From Mucilaginibacter sabulilitoris (GTDB lineage Bacteria; Bacteroidota; Bacteroidia; Sphingobacteriales; Sphingobacteriaceae): a stretch of 64,000 nucleotides of DNA. Below are positions 46,011-53,789 of this stretch, one piece after another (the stretch's first letter is position 1; every line of letters begins with the position of its first letter). The notes under the pieces are model-generated. The model searched no databases. It saw only the letters and a program-made list of their open reading frames with translations, and was not told the origin of the DNA. The translations under genes were made by a program, and so were the position numbers. The DNA lies in NCBI RefSeq assembly GCF_034262375.1, contig NZ_CP139558.1:2728001-2792000 (forward strand). Direction: 5' to 3'.

Positions 46011-46481
46011 ATGGACAATTTAGAATTTATTGCAAAAGCATTGAAAGATAAAGCGGGCCAATATGAACCAGATGTTTTTACAAGGCAAATAATTTCATAT
46101 ATTAATGGGATCACTTTACCGTGGAATACTTCTATCATGAAGGGATCATTTCACCCTTCAGGCAATTGTTTTATCTATTAAATCTAAACATTACTTCGCC
46201 GGTTCCCGCTAAATATCAAAAAGCTTTCGATCAGAATAAAGATTGGCCCGTTTTAGTCGGTATGTTGGCAGAAATGGAAACCATTCACATCAACATATGC
46301 TGCATTTTTTCATGTAGGCCCATTGCATTACGAGGAACAGTCAATAGAAAAAGTTACTGAGCTTTATAAAAACTTCGATGTTGAACTTGCAGCAAAATTC
46401 GGATGGAATGCGACTGACATACTTTTCTTATACGATAGGCTAAAACATAGGAAAATTATAAAAAAGCCAACAACGAATTGA
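46011..46481 (+). pseudogene. Frameshifted small gene after the 352-residue protein
   Basis: An open frame begins MDNLEFIAKALKDKAGQYE at 46011. It moves to a second frame near 46115 (VEYFYHEGIISPFRQLFYLL) and to a third near 46295 (YAAFFHVGPLHYEEQSIEKV), ending at 46481 with KHRKIIKKPTTN. Joined, the three pieces give about 155 coherent residues with no internal stops. No domain is recognised. Either the gene is broken or the read has two indels. Confidence 0.7.
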
Positions 46482-46872
46482 CGAGCAAAATATCTGATTG
46501 TTATTTATTTATCTTTGTGCCAGATCATACGGAGGTAACTCCAAACAAATAGATAGTTTAAAATTTCGAGATAAGTATTTATTTACCAAATCTACTAACA
46601 ACAATGCTTTTCAAAATTGTTGTTTTTTTAGTTGCTTTAACACCGTTTATCATTGCGATAAGTGGTTTCATGAAACAGCTAAGGAAACTAATCAAACTGT
46701 TCCGTTAATGAGTTTTTGCGCTTAGGAAAATCTAGATCTAAATAGAGTGGAGGTCAACTTTCTTTCCTCCCTCTATTACCTTCATCTCAGCGGCTTACGG
46801 TATCAAACCCAAAGTGACACCGGTAGGATTCTTTAAAATCTCGTATCTTGTTCATTATTAATAAACCTTACC
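46482..46872. other. 391-bp intergenic stretch
   Basis: AT-rich. A 75-codon open frame at 46498-46725 has poor composition (Cys/Phe-rich), and I do not think it is a gene. I see no other structure before the DUF4145 gene. Confidence 0.4.
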
Positions 46873-47586
46873 ATGAATAAAAAAACATGGACAGATTGGC
46901 AAGTGAATAAACCATGTCCAAACTGCCATATTGGTCACCTTATTTCGGTTGATAACAAATTTGTACAGTCTGAAACCAGGGAATCTGCAATGCTTACAAA
47001 TGATGAACCATCATATCCTTATACGGATTATGTATTTACCGAACATCTGAAATGCGATCAATGTAGTGAGATTGTAATGGCGATGGGATTTAAATTCGAG
47101 GATAACTATCCTAATCCAGATGGGGATCATAATATGTCTATTAATTACTCGGCCTTCATTCCTGCGCCTCATATCATAGAAATACCCAAATCATGTCCTG
47201 ATGCCGTCAAAAAGATATTAATTCAATCTTTCGGGTTATACTGGATGGATGAAAACTCTTGCGCAAATAAAATCAGGGTTTCCATAGAAGCATTAATGGA
47301 TGCATTGAAGGTCCGAAAAACAAAAATTACGCGTAGAGGTCGTGAGAATGTGATGCTACATAACCGCATTTTAGAGTATAAACTCAGAAATCCTGACGTT
47401 TCGCAGTACCTGCTTGCAATAAAGTGGATTGGCAATAGCGGTAGCCATTTATCTGACGTTTCCAAAGAGCATATACTTGATGCTTACAAGTTATTGGAAT
47501 ATGCGTTGGAATTAATATATAACGACAAGAAAAAGGATTTGACTAAAATGAGCAAAGCAATTAACAAGCGTAGGAAGCCGATTTAA
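46873..47586 (+). CDS. DUF4145 domain-containing protein
   Basis: A 237-residue cytoplasmic protein. The N-terminal part has a zinc-ribbon-like cysteine set CPNCHIG and CDQC (about 14-75). The C-terminal part is the helical DUF4145 domain (about 110-225), with KIRVSIEALMDAL and WIGNSGSHLSDVSKEHILDAYKLLEYALELIY. DUF4145 is placed in the HEPN clan and occurs as a fused domain of restriction and toxin proteins. It precedes the gene at 47615 by 28 bp and probably forms a two-gene operon with it. Confidence 0.85.
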   Translation: MNKKTWTDWQVNKPCPNCHIGHLISVDNKFVQSETRESAMLTNDEPSYPYTDYVFTEHLKCDQCSEIVMAMGFKFEDNYPNPDGDHNMSINYSAFIPAPHIIEIPKSCPDAVKKILIQSFGLYWMDENSCANKIRVSIEALMDALKVRKTKITRRGRENVMLHNRILEYKLRNPDVSQYLLAIKWIGNSGSHLSDVSKEHILDAYKLLEYALELIYNDKKKDLTKMSKAINKRRKPI

Positions 47587-47614
47587 AATCGACAGTTTAC
47601 CTAAACCATCAAAA

Positions 47615-48100
47615 ATGAAATCACTTAGACAATATCTACAAGAAGCGCTAGACCTAAAGGATAGCAACTTCAATCAAACTCAATATCAACGAAGACAAGA
47701 GCTTGCACTTATAACCGAGAATACGAAAGCGCAACGCTATGCTATACAAATCATTATGCAGTCAACCGAAATGTTATTGGTCGAGCATGAATTGTATAAC
47801 AAATTCTCTAAAACCAATAATTTATGGCGCAGAGACCCGGAAGACTTGAATATACCAGTCCAAGGGCATTACCATATTGTTGCAAGCAAGTCAAAAAAAG
47901 AGATCTATGCTGTAAATATGGATGGTACTGCACACCACAGAAGAAACAAAGGTTATGAAGTGCCCAAAAAAGAAGCAGACGAATTGAGAAAATTTGGAGT
48001 TCAAATTCCCGCTAATCGCATCATCGAATGTGTGGATCTTGTAATAAACGAAGAATTGGAAAACCAAAGTGTTTCTTTCGTTATGGTAATTGAGGGGTAA
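47615..48100 (+). CDS. Hypothetical protein, 161 residues
   Basis: No family recognised. The N-terminal half is helical and charged (SLRQYLQEALDLKDSNFNQTQYQRRQELA); the C-terminal half reads YHIVASKSKKEIYAVNMDGTAHHRRNKGYEVPKKEADELRKF. Co-directional with the DUF4145 gene 28 bp upstream, so the two may be a toxin/antitoxin-like or defence pair (inference). Confidence 0.65.
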   Translation: MKSLRQYLQEALDLKDSNFNQTQYQRRQELALITENTKAQRYAIQIIMQSTEMLLVEHELYNKFSKTNNLWRRDPEDLNIPVQGHYHIVASKSKKEIYAVNMDGTAHHRRNKGYEVPKKEADELRKFGVQIPANRIIECVDLVINEELENQSVSFVMVIEG

Positions 48101-48241
48101 TGATAGAAAGCGCGTTTGTTTCCGTAATATGGAGGATAAAATCTACATTTGAAATTGTCAAATTAAGAAAATCTTGTTTGCCAAGCTTGCATTGAATTGT
48201 TATGTTGCTACCTAAAATAAATAGTTCATTTCTTTATTAAA

Positions 48242-50764
48242 ATGAATAAAATTAACCTAAGACCTTATTTTCCTGCGCTGGCTTGGAATTTCGCTATACT
48301 TTCCGCCATATTGTTTTTTCGCATACCAGTTAGTTCATTGTTGGATACTTTAATGGTGAAGCCTTTATTTGCAAAGTTCGATAATAGTTTACTCACAAAT
48401 CTATTGTTGATTATACTGTCTGTGTTGACTGGTGTATGGTTATGGCGCTCAGGTAGCCCTCGTTTTTTACTGTTGCTGAGTCTTTTTGTTTTAGCGCTAT
48501 ATGTTATTGAAGCTTCTAATCCTTATTGGCATTTTTATTCCCTCAGAATAATTCCCTTTTTACATCCTTTAGATATTGTAGCCGCAACTTTTATTCTGCC
48601 GGGGTTTAAGGTTTGCTTTCCGGTTACGCCTCTGGCGGCGGCGGTAGTTAATAACAATGGATTTGCGGAAGATTTACCTGTAGTTACTTTGGATGGTGAT
48701 TTATTCCAGCGACGGATAGTGGCTAAGGAACTGGCCACCATGATCAATATCACACCTAACCAGAAATCATTTGCGATTGGCGTTCTCGGTAGCTATGGAA
48801 GTGGAAAAACCTCTTTTATCAATCTGATTAACTTACAACTTGATCAAGCTAAAACAGAAGTTATCTACTTTAACCCCTGGAGCGCCGAAACAGCCGCAAA
48901 TATACAAAAGGATTTCTTTGACCTGTTGGCAGCTAAGCTGGCTGATCTCAATTCAAGGTTGCCGGGGTTGATTATTAAGTATTCCCGCAAACTTAGTAGG
49001 TTGGATAGTTCTACGGAAAAATTCGTCAAGCAACTTGGTTTCATCAGCAATTTGATTCAACAGGACAGCTACTTGGACGATTATGATCAAATAAACGCAC
49101 TGTTATTATCCTGCGGTAAAAAAATTGTCGTGACTATAGATGACGTGGACAGATTGTATCCGAATGAGGTAATGGAAGTACTGCGGCTGATTCGTAATAC
49201 CGCAAACTTTAGTAATATTTTTTACCTGGTTGCCTACGAAAGGAGTTATGTGGAAGAGAGTATCCGGACGTTGAATCGACATGCCCCAGGCAGTTATTTG
49301 GACAAGATCATTCAAATGGAAATTCCCTTGCCTAAAAGGGAAAATAATGATTTGATTGATATTATGTCGTTAGAATTGGAGAAAATTGTCACAGCTGAAG
49401 ACATGATTTCCTTCAAAGAACAAGTCGTTAAACATGGATTTGAATCACAATATGATATGTCGTTTTCAAACGTATTGCGTAATTCAAGGGATGTTGTCAA
49501 ATTCATTAATAACTTCAAGATAACTTATAAGCTATTGGGTAGAGAAACCCTATTTGATAATCTTTTTGTACTGGAACTGCTCAAGTTTAGATACCCGCTC
49601 ATTTATGATAGATTATTTGAACGTACAGATGAGATTTTGTACGATACACCTGTTCGTTCAGCGCATGAGGAATATTATCAATTACGTACTTATAAAGAAG
49701 ATAAAAATGATCTGTTGCATTTTGCCCGGACACTGCGTGCTGAACAAATGGATGAACAAGATGTCAAGTTAATTAGTTCATTACTGCGAAACCTGTTCTT
49801 TCGGTTTAATCGATCCAAAGCAGCAAGGAATGCGATCATTTATCCCAGCGCTTTCGGACGATATTTTCGTTATCGTATTTCATCTACCGAAATTTCAGAA
49901 AGACGTTTTAGGGAAGCGTTTTCAAACGGTCTTGAGGCGTTGAAGAATTTTATTAATGAGTGTGTTGATGCAAAATTAACTCATCAAATCTCGACAAGAT
50001 TATTTCAGGAAAATGTCACTGACCGAGTGGGGTTTGAACTAAAAATAGCTGGTATATTTTACATCGGGCCTAAGTTTGTTGAGCAAAAAGGGGTTACAGG
50101 ATTTAACTACCAGGCGCTAATTGAACTATTATATAATTACGATAATAGATTGTCAAATAAATATTATGGAAAAAGTAGTACTGCTTATATTCCATTTTTA
50201 AATGGGTTATTCGCTAATGCGCCATTCCCTTATTTGTTCCATAATAACTTTATTCATTGGGTAGTCGACGGTGAACAAAATATCGGTATTAATCACGGTG
50301 ATTTGGTCAATTTTCAAGTAAGTTATTTTTGTGAATACGTTAATTTGAACGGATTGACACAAGACGGAATGTGGTTGTTTTGGGGGGTAAGAAAGAAGTT
50401 TAGAGTTCCCGAGCCGGGGCAGCGGAATGCATATAGAGAACGTTGGGAATTTGATCCGCTTATTGTACCCCACATTCTTGATTTTATTGCCAGGAAAGAT
50501 CCCCTTTATTTTCTCAAAGGTAGTATTAACGCTGACATGGGTAATAAAAATACGGTAGCGATACATGAGCAATTTATACTTCTTTTCGGGAAACCTGAAG
50601 ATTTAAGATTGCTGGTAGCCGGTCATACTCAAATTCAGAATAATGTTAAGGAGGATTATCTGGCCTTTTTTGATGCGTGTGCTTTGTCAAATTTTAAAAA
50701 TTGGGTGGAGTATGATTTTAAAACTGAATTAAAACCAGAGCGTAGTGATTGGGACGATTATTAA
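48242..50764 (+). CDS. KAP-family P-loop NTPase with N-terminal membrane segments
   Basis: An 840-residue protein. Residues about 10-120 contain three to four hydrophobic segments, so it is anchored in the inner membrane with the ATPase inside. The KAP NTPase domain has Walker A GSYGSGKTS at 183-191, the characteristic NPW (about 211), and Walker B VVTIDDVDRLYPNEV (about 296-310). The C-terminal ~350 residues show no recognised domain. KAP ATPases are found in phage-defence and signalling systems, often with an effector encoded next door; here the next gene has a HEPN-like motif. Confidence 0.88.
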   Translation: MNKINLRPYFPALAWNFAILSAILFFRIPVSSLLDTLMVKPLFAKFDNSLLTNLLLIILSVLTGVWLWRSGSPRFLLLLSLFVLALYVIEASNPYWHFYSLRIIPFLHPLDIVAATFILPGFKVCFPVTPLAAAVVNNNGFAEDLPVVTLDGDLFQRRIVAKELATMINITPNQKSFAIGVLGSYGSGKTSFINLINLQLDQAKTEVIYFNPWSAETAANIQKDFFDLLAAKLADLNSRLPGLIIKYSRKLSRLDSSTEKFVKQLGFISNLIQQDSYLDDYDQINALLLSCGKKIVVTIDDVDRLYPNEVMEVLRLIRNTANFSNIFYLVAYERSYVEESIRTLNRHAPGSYLDKIIQMEIPLPKRENNDLIDIMSLELEKIVTAEDMISFKEQVVKHGFESQYDMSFSNVLRNSRDVVKFINNFKITYKLLGRETLFDNLFVLELLKFRYPLIYDRLFERTDEILYDTPVRSAHEEYYQLRTYKEDKNDLLHFARTLRAEQMDEQDVKLISSLLRNLFFRFNRSKAARNAIIYPSAFGRYFRYRISSTEISERRFREAFSNGLEALKNFINECVDAKLTHQISTRLFQENVTDRVGFELKIAGIFYIGPKFVEQKGVTGFNYQALIELLYNYDNRLSNKYYGKSSTAYIPFLNGLFANAPFPYLFHNNFIHWVVDGEQNIGINHGDLVNFQVSYFCEYVNLNGLTQDGMWLFWGVRKKFRVPEPGQRNAYRERWEFDPLIVPHILDFIARKDPLYFLKGSINADMGNKNTVAIHEQFILLFGKPEDLRLLVAGHTQIQNNVKEDYLAFFDACALSNFKNWVEYDFKTELKPERSDWDDY

Positions 50765-50822
50765 TTATTATATAGCGCTGCGCAAATAGGATGCGCATTA
50801 GTGAATTTTATTTGTAAAATAA

Positions 50823-51398
50823 ATGGGCGCAACCAACAAAAATAAGGGCGATATGGAAGAGAAAACTAAATCTTACGATAGTATAAAAGAAATGTTTGAA
50901 GCGGGGCAGGCCATGCAAAGATTTCAAACAATACATAATGTTATTCGGGTTGATTATTTAGAACTCTTAAATATTGCCGAAGCAAATATTGAAGTTCAAG
51001 AGTCATTCAACGCACTTTACAGGGCATGTATTCGAAGCTTATTTAGCTTAATGGAGGCTGATATTTATAATTTAAATGTTTTAGACAGTTATGACGATTT
51101 CGATGATTATGATAAATTCATTAATAAATTAAAAAAAACCTATAAGCAGATTGCGGCGACTTGGGGTAAAGAAACAATACAGCAAAAATATTTCTCTTCA
51201 AAAATGAAAGATCTGCTAACGTTGAAAAAACTGCGTGATCAATTGGTTCATCCAAAAGAAATTTCACATATCCACGTAGCCACTACGGAAAGCTTTAATA
51301 TGGTCAAAAAAGTATTTAAGGACTATGATGATTTTGTGAACGAAATGATGACAAACTTTTTTATCAGCGTGAAAATTCCGGTTAATTGGAACAGATGA
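50823..51398 (+). CDS. Hypothetical protein with HEPN-like RX4H motif
   Basis: A 191-residue helical protein. Near residue 138 it has RDQLVH, an Rx4-6H signature of HEPN RNases, preceded by a long helical segment (SSKMKDLLTLKKL). The start at 50823 is 58 bp after the KAP NTPase stop; an internal ATG at 50853 is an alternative. It is co-directional with the NTPase, so the pair may be a membrane NTPase with an RNase effector. HEPN assignment is by motif only. Confidence 0.7.
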   Translation: MGATNKNKGDMEEKTKSYDSIKEMFEAGQAMQRFQTIHNVIRVDYLELLNIAEANIEVQESFNALYRACIRSLFSLMEADIYNLNVLDSYDDFDDYDKFINKLKKTYKQIAATWGKETIQQKYFSSKMKDLLTLKKLRDQLVHPKEISHIHVATTESFNMVKKVFKDYDDFVNEMMTNFFISVKIPVNWNR

Positions 51399-51418
51399 TA
51401 ATAGTTAAACCACTTTAG

Positions 51419-51727
51419 TTAATTTTTGCCTTCTTGAATGACCATACCCGCACGCTCAGCCAGGTAATCGATGGCTTCGGGGAAGCTAAGTTTTTTTATC
51501 TCACGCACTAATGCAACAGCGTTGCCGCCTTTTTTACAGTTAAAACATTTCCAAGCTTTACCATTCGGCAAAATCGTAAAAGATGGTACACGTTCGCTGT
51601 GAAGCGGGCATAATCCCTTAAATCCCTTGCCGTTGCTTTCCAGCTCCGTAAACTCACCGGCCAAACCAATTAGGTCGGTCTTAAGTAATAGATTCTCTAT
51701 AAATTTTTTAGGTATCATCTGGTTCAA
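51419..51727 (-). CDS. CHC2 zinc-finger primase N-terminal fragment
   Basis: A 102-residue protein corresponding to the zinc-binding domain of bacterial primase: MIPKKFIENLLLKTDLIGLAGE, then Cys40-x2-His43 (CPLHSERVPSF) and Cys61-x2-Cys64 (CFNCKKGG). A primase catalytic TOPRIM domain is absent. Such short CHC2 proteins occur on mobile elements in this phylum, and their role is probably in plasmid-like replication or mobilisation. Confidence 0.85.
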   Translation of the reverse strand: MNQMIPKKFIENLLLKTDLIGLAGEFTELESNGKGFKGLCPLHSERVPSFTILPNGKAWKCFNCKKGGNAVALVREIKKLSFPEAIDYLAERAGMVIQEGKN

Positions 51728-51879
51728 TATTGTTTTGTAACGAGGTCAGCGCCTAATTGTTAAACCAGCTGTGCGGTATGTTAAGGCTTAAACCACGATG
51801 ACCTGCCCTGGTAATCATTGCTATCTTTGTAGTATTTTAATAAGCGACTTCTGAAATGGCCCAGTTCAAGCGAATGACA

Positions 51880-52743
51880 TTAGTATTCGTTAATATAAAA
51901 CTTCTTATACGTTGCCTTATCCTTTCGTTGAGCTAAATTGATAACGCCTGCTTCCTCTGGCTCAAATGCCTTATCAAAATCAATATATACATGTAAGAAA
52001 CTGGCAAATTCTACAACTTTTTTATGCATGTCTTGTAATAATATGGCCGATTCATCAATATCTAGTCCCTTATTGGCTGTAGCCGCACTAGTAAAGCCTT
52101 GATAAGAAGTTATTAAATAGTCCGGTTGTGTTTCCAAATCCTTGATGTAAATATCAGCGTGATGTTTCAATGAGTTTGCTATACTTTTTACTTGTTTAAC
52201 AGTGTTATCATTGTGAAATTCGTTGATCTTGTTAAGTAAGTTAATGACTTCAGTTTCATGCTTTTTGGGTTCTAATGCTTTGAGTAAACTTTCCCAACGA
52301 CTGTCTTTCAGCACCCTTTTATATTTTGCTTGCGTGGTTAACTTATTGGGGTCAGTAAAATCAAATGCAAACCAAATAATTTGCAAGAAATAGTCATCAC
52401 AGCTATTATACCAGAGAAATGAATTTTTTAAAAATTGACTTCTTATCCACAGCTGTCCTAAATACCCCGAACTCCAGGTAACCGGGCTCTTATGCAGCTT
52501 TTGATGAGCTTGAGTTAGTGCAAATCTTGCTGTGGTCAACAGACTATAAAGATGATTAAATTTATCTAAGGCTATTATGTAACCAAAATCCATCGACGAG
52601 CTAACCAAAAAAGATGAATATTGCTTATGTAGTTGATCAGGTATTAAGATCGACCTACTAAATTGATTATTATCTTCAACAAGTTCTTTTAATGTATAGT
52701 CTTTTCCTTTATAAAATATCTTTAATAATTCTTCTCCTTGCAT
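51880..52743 (-). CDS. Hypothetical protein, 287 residues
   Basis: A helical cytoplasmic protein with no recognised family. The segment VKQVKSIANSLKHHADIYI near 180 resembles HEPN-type 'R/S-N-x-x-K-H' patterns seen in Cthe_2314-like proteins, without proof. A long 17-bp perfect hairpin lies 57 bp upstream of its start. It is transcribed alone and leftward, beside the primase fragment. Confidence 0.65.
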   Translation of the reverse strand: MQGEELLKIFYKGKDYTLKELVEDNNQFSRSILIPDQLHKQYSSFLVSSSMDFGYIIALDKFNHLYSLLTTARFALTQAHQKLHKSPVTWSSGYLGQLWIRSQFLKNSFLWYNSCDDYFLQIIWFAFDFTDPNKLTTQAKYKRVLKDSRWESLLKALEPKKHETEVINLLNKINEFHNDNTVKQVKSIANSLKHHADIYIKDLETQPDYLITSYQGFTSAATANKGLDIDESAILLQDMHKKVVEFASFLHVYIDFDKAFEPEEAGVINLAQRKDKATYKKFYINEY

Positions 52744-52800
52744 GGTTCCCCTTTTTGTAGCAATTTAAAGTTATTTATACCAAGTATTCTACTCAAATAA

Positions 52801-52840
52801 CATCCGTAGTACTGATTATTCAAAATCAGTACTACGGATG
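52801..52840 (-). promoter_or_regulatory. 17-bp perfect hairpin upstream of the 287-residue gene
   Basis: CATCCGTAGTACTGATT pairs exactly with its complement across a 6-nt loop (ATTCAA). There is no T-run on either side, so a regulatory or recombination function is more likely than termination. Confidence 0.6.
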
Positions 52841-53033
52841 AAATATTGCATGCATTTATTTACCATGAAATTGTCGAAATATTGCCTTTTCCCATCTCAT
52901 TATAATCTTTCAATCTTTCAGGAAAATCGGCCAACCACTTCAAATCAGCAATAAACTTCGACGTAATTTGTACCGATAAGCACCCGAAATGTAATCACTT
53001 TCAAGAGTTTTCGCTAAAACCATCATCTCGATC

Positions 53034-53112
53034 GAAAATTTTCGAAAAACCACCTATTTCAATCAATTCGTCTACAAAATGGTGCGGATTCTGCACCGTT
53101 ACCCACCCATTA
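53034..53112 (+). repeat. Direct repeat copy A, candidate attachment site
   Basis: A 79-bp unit about 90% identical to copy B at 59894. A 28-bp block including the near-palindrome GGTGCGGATTCTGCACC is identical in both (53074-53101 here), and a terminator hairpin follows each copy. The interval between the copies is 6.86 kb. Proposed as attachment-site duplicates. Confidence 0.6.
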
Positions 53113-53118
53113 ATTTAT

Positions 53119-53146
53119 GAGTAGTCTGAAAAGACTGCTCTTTTTT
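53119..53146 (+). terminator. Terminator after repeat A
   Basis: GAGTAGTCT / AGACTGCTC with one G.U pair, a GAAA loop and six T. Confidence 0.75.
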
Positions 53147-53449
53147 GTTTTATATCATTGGTTAATAGGTTGTTGTGATTTAAATATAGTGGTTCGATGT
53201 TGTGACTGAGAAAAAGAAAGAATCAGGCAAACGTTCGATTATCGCGAATTATACATCGTTTTTTTGGTTCAAGCCCCTTCACCCATTTTTATTGAGGGTG
53301 CGATTTTTTGATATTTTATTTACTTCACGGTGTTTTTTCACGAGGAGGGGCGAACAATTCATATTTAATTATTTTCCATATAGGGGGTGCTAAGTTTTTT
53401 ACTGAGCTCAGGCAGGCATGAGTATTATATAGCAAATAGTTTTTGTTAA

Positions 53450-53686
53450 CTACTTACTATTTGCGTTTCCTAGCTTGGAAAAGAGCTGTAGTACTCGTAT
53501 CTCACTCACGTGAAGCGTCCACCAATCTTCTCTGATTACTTGTGGCGCTGTTTTAATTGAAATCGTATTAGTCTTTTCATCCTTGCCAATTACGATCCAA
53601 TAAAAATCAGTGTCAACCTTGTCGCTCTCAAATATTACTTCGTCGCCGATGTAAATTTCATCCATTGTATAATTTCCGATTGGCAT
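53450..53686 (-). CDS. Small hypothetical protein divergent from the SIR2 gene
   Basis: A 78-residue protein starting MPIGNYTMDEIYIGDEVIFES; the frame extends 30 codons further upstream to a TTG, which would overlap the SIR2 promoter. The minus strand reads TATTTTTG at 53701-53708, a candidate -7 box about 15 bases before this start. The fold is beta-rich (DFYWIVIGKDEKTNTISIKTA). Function unknown. It may regulate or belong with SIR2 (inference). Confidence 0.6.
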   Translation of the reverse strand: MPIGNYTMDEIYIGDEVIFESDKVDTDFYWIVIGKDEKTNTISIKTAPQVIREDWWTLHVSEIRVLQLFSKLGNANSK

Positions 53687-53759
53687 AACTTTTTTTTTGC
53701 CAAAAATAGTCAAAGTCTTATTAAACTTACATGCAATCAAGCCGTAAGTGTCCGGCTTA

Positions 53760-53786
53760 TTGAATGATTTGTACAACGTATATTTG
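53760..53786 (+). promoter_or_regulatory. Promoter giving a leaderless SIR2 mRNA
   Basis: TTG at 53760-53762 and TATATTTG at 53779-53786 are separated by 16 bases, a good -33/-7 match. Initiation about seven bases on would coincide with the ATG at 53790. Confidence 0.6.
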
Positions 53787-53789
53787 TCT

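Larger units (their letters stand above)
52744..53449. other. 706-bp non-coding region with hairpin and direct-repeat copy A
   Basis: It holds the perfect hairpin at 52801-52840, direct repeat A at 53034-53112 and a following terminator at 53119-53146. A 63-codon open frame at 53202-53393 has poor composition (Phe/Lys/Arg-rich) and is not credible. Confidence 0.6.

Noticed and set aside
46498..46725. 75-codon open frame between the decayed gene and the DUF4145 gene
   Set aside because: Its composition is unlike real proteins (many Cys, Phe, Asn) and it has no family features, ribosome site or conserved context.
53074..53101. Repeat hairpin GGTGCGGATTCTGCACC as a tRNA T-arm
   Set aside because: The stem and loop lengths match a T-arm, but the loop is not TTCRANY on either strand and there are no other tRNA arms.
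53202..53393. 63-codon open frame after repeat A
   Set aside because: Starts at a non-ATG codon and is rich in Phe, Arg and Lys without a coding pattern.
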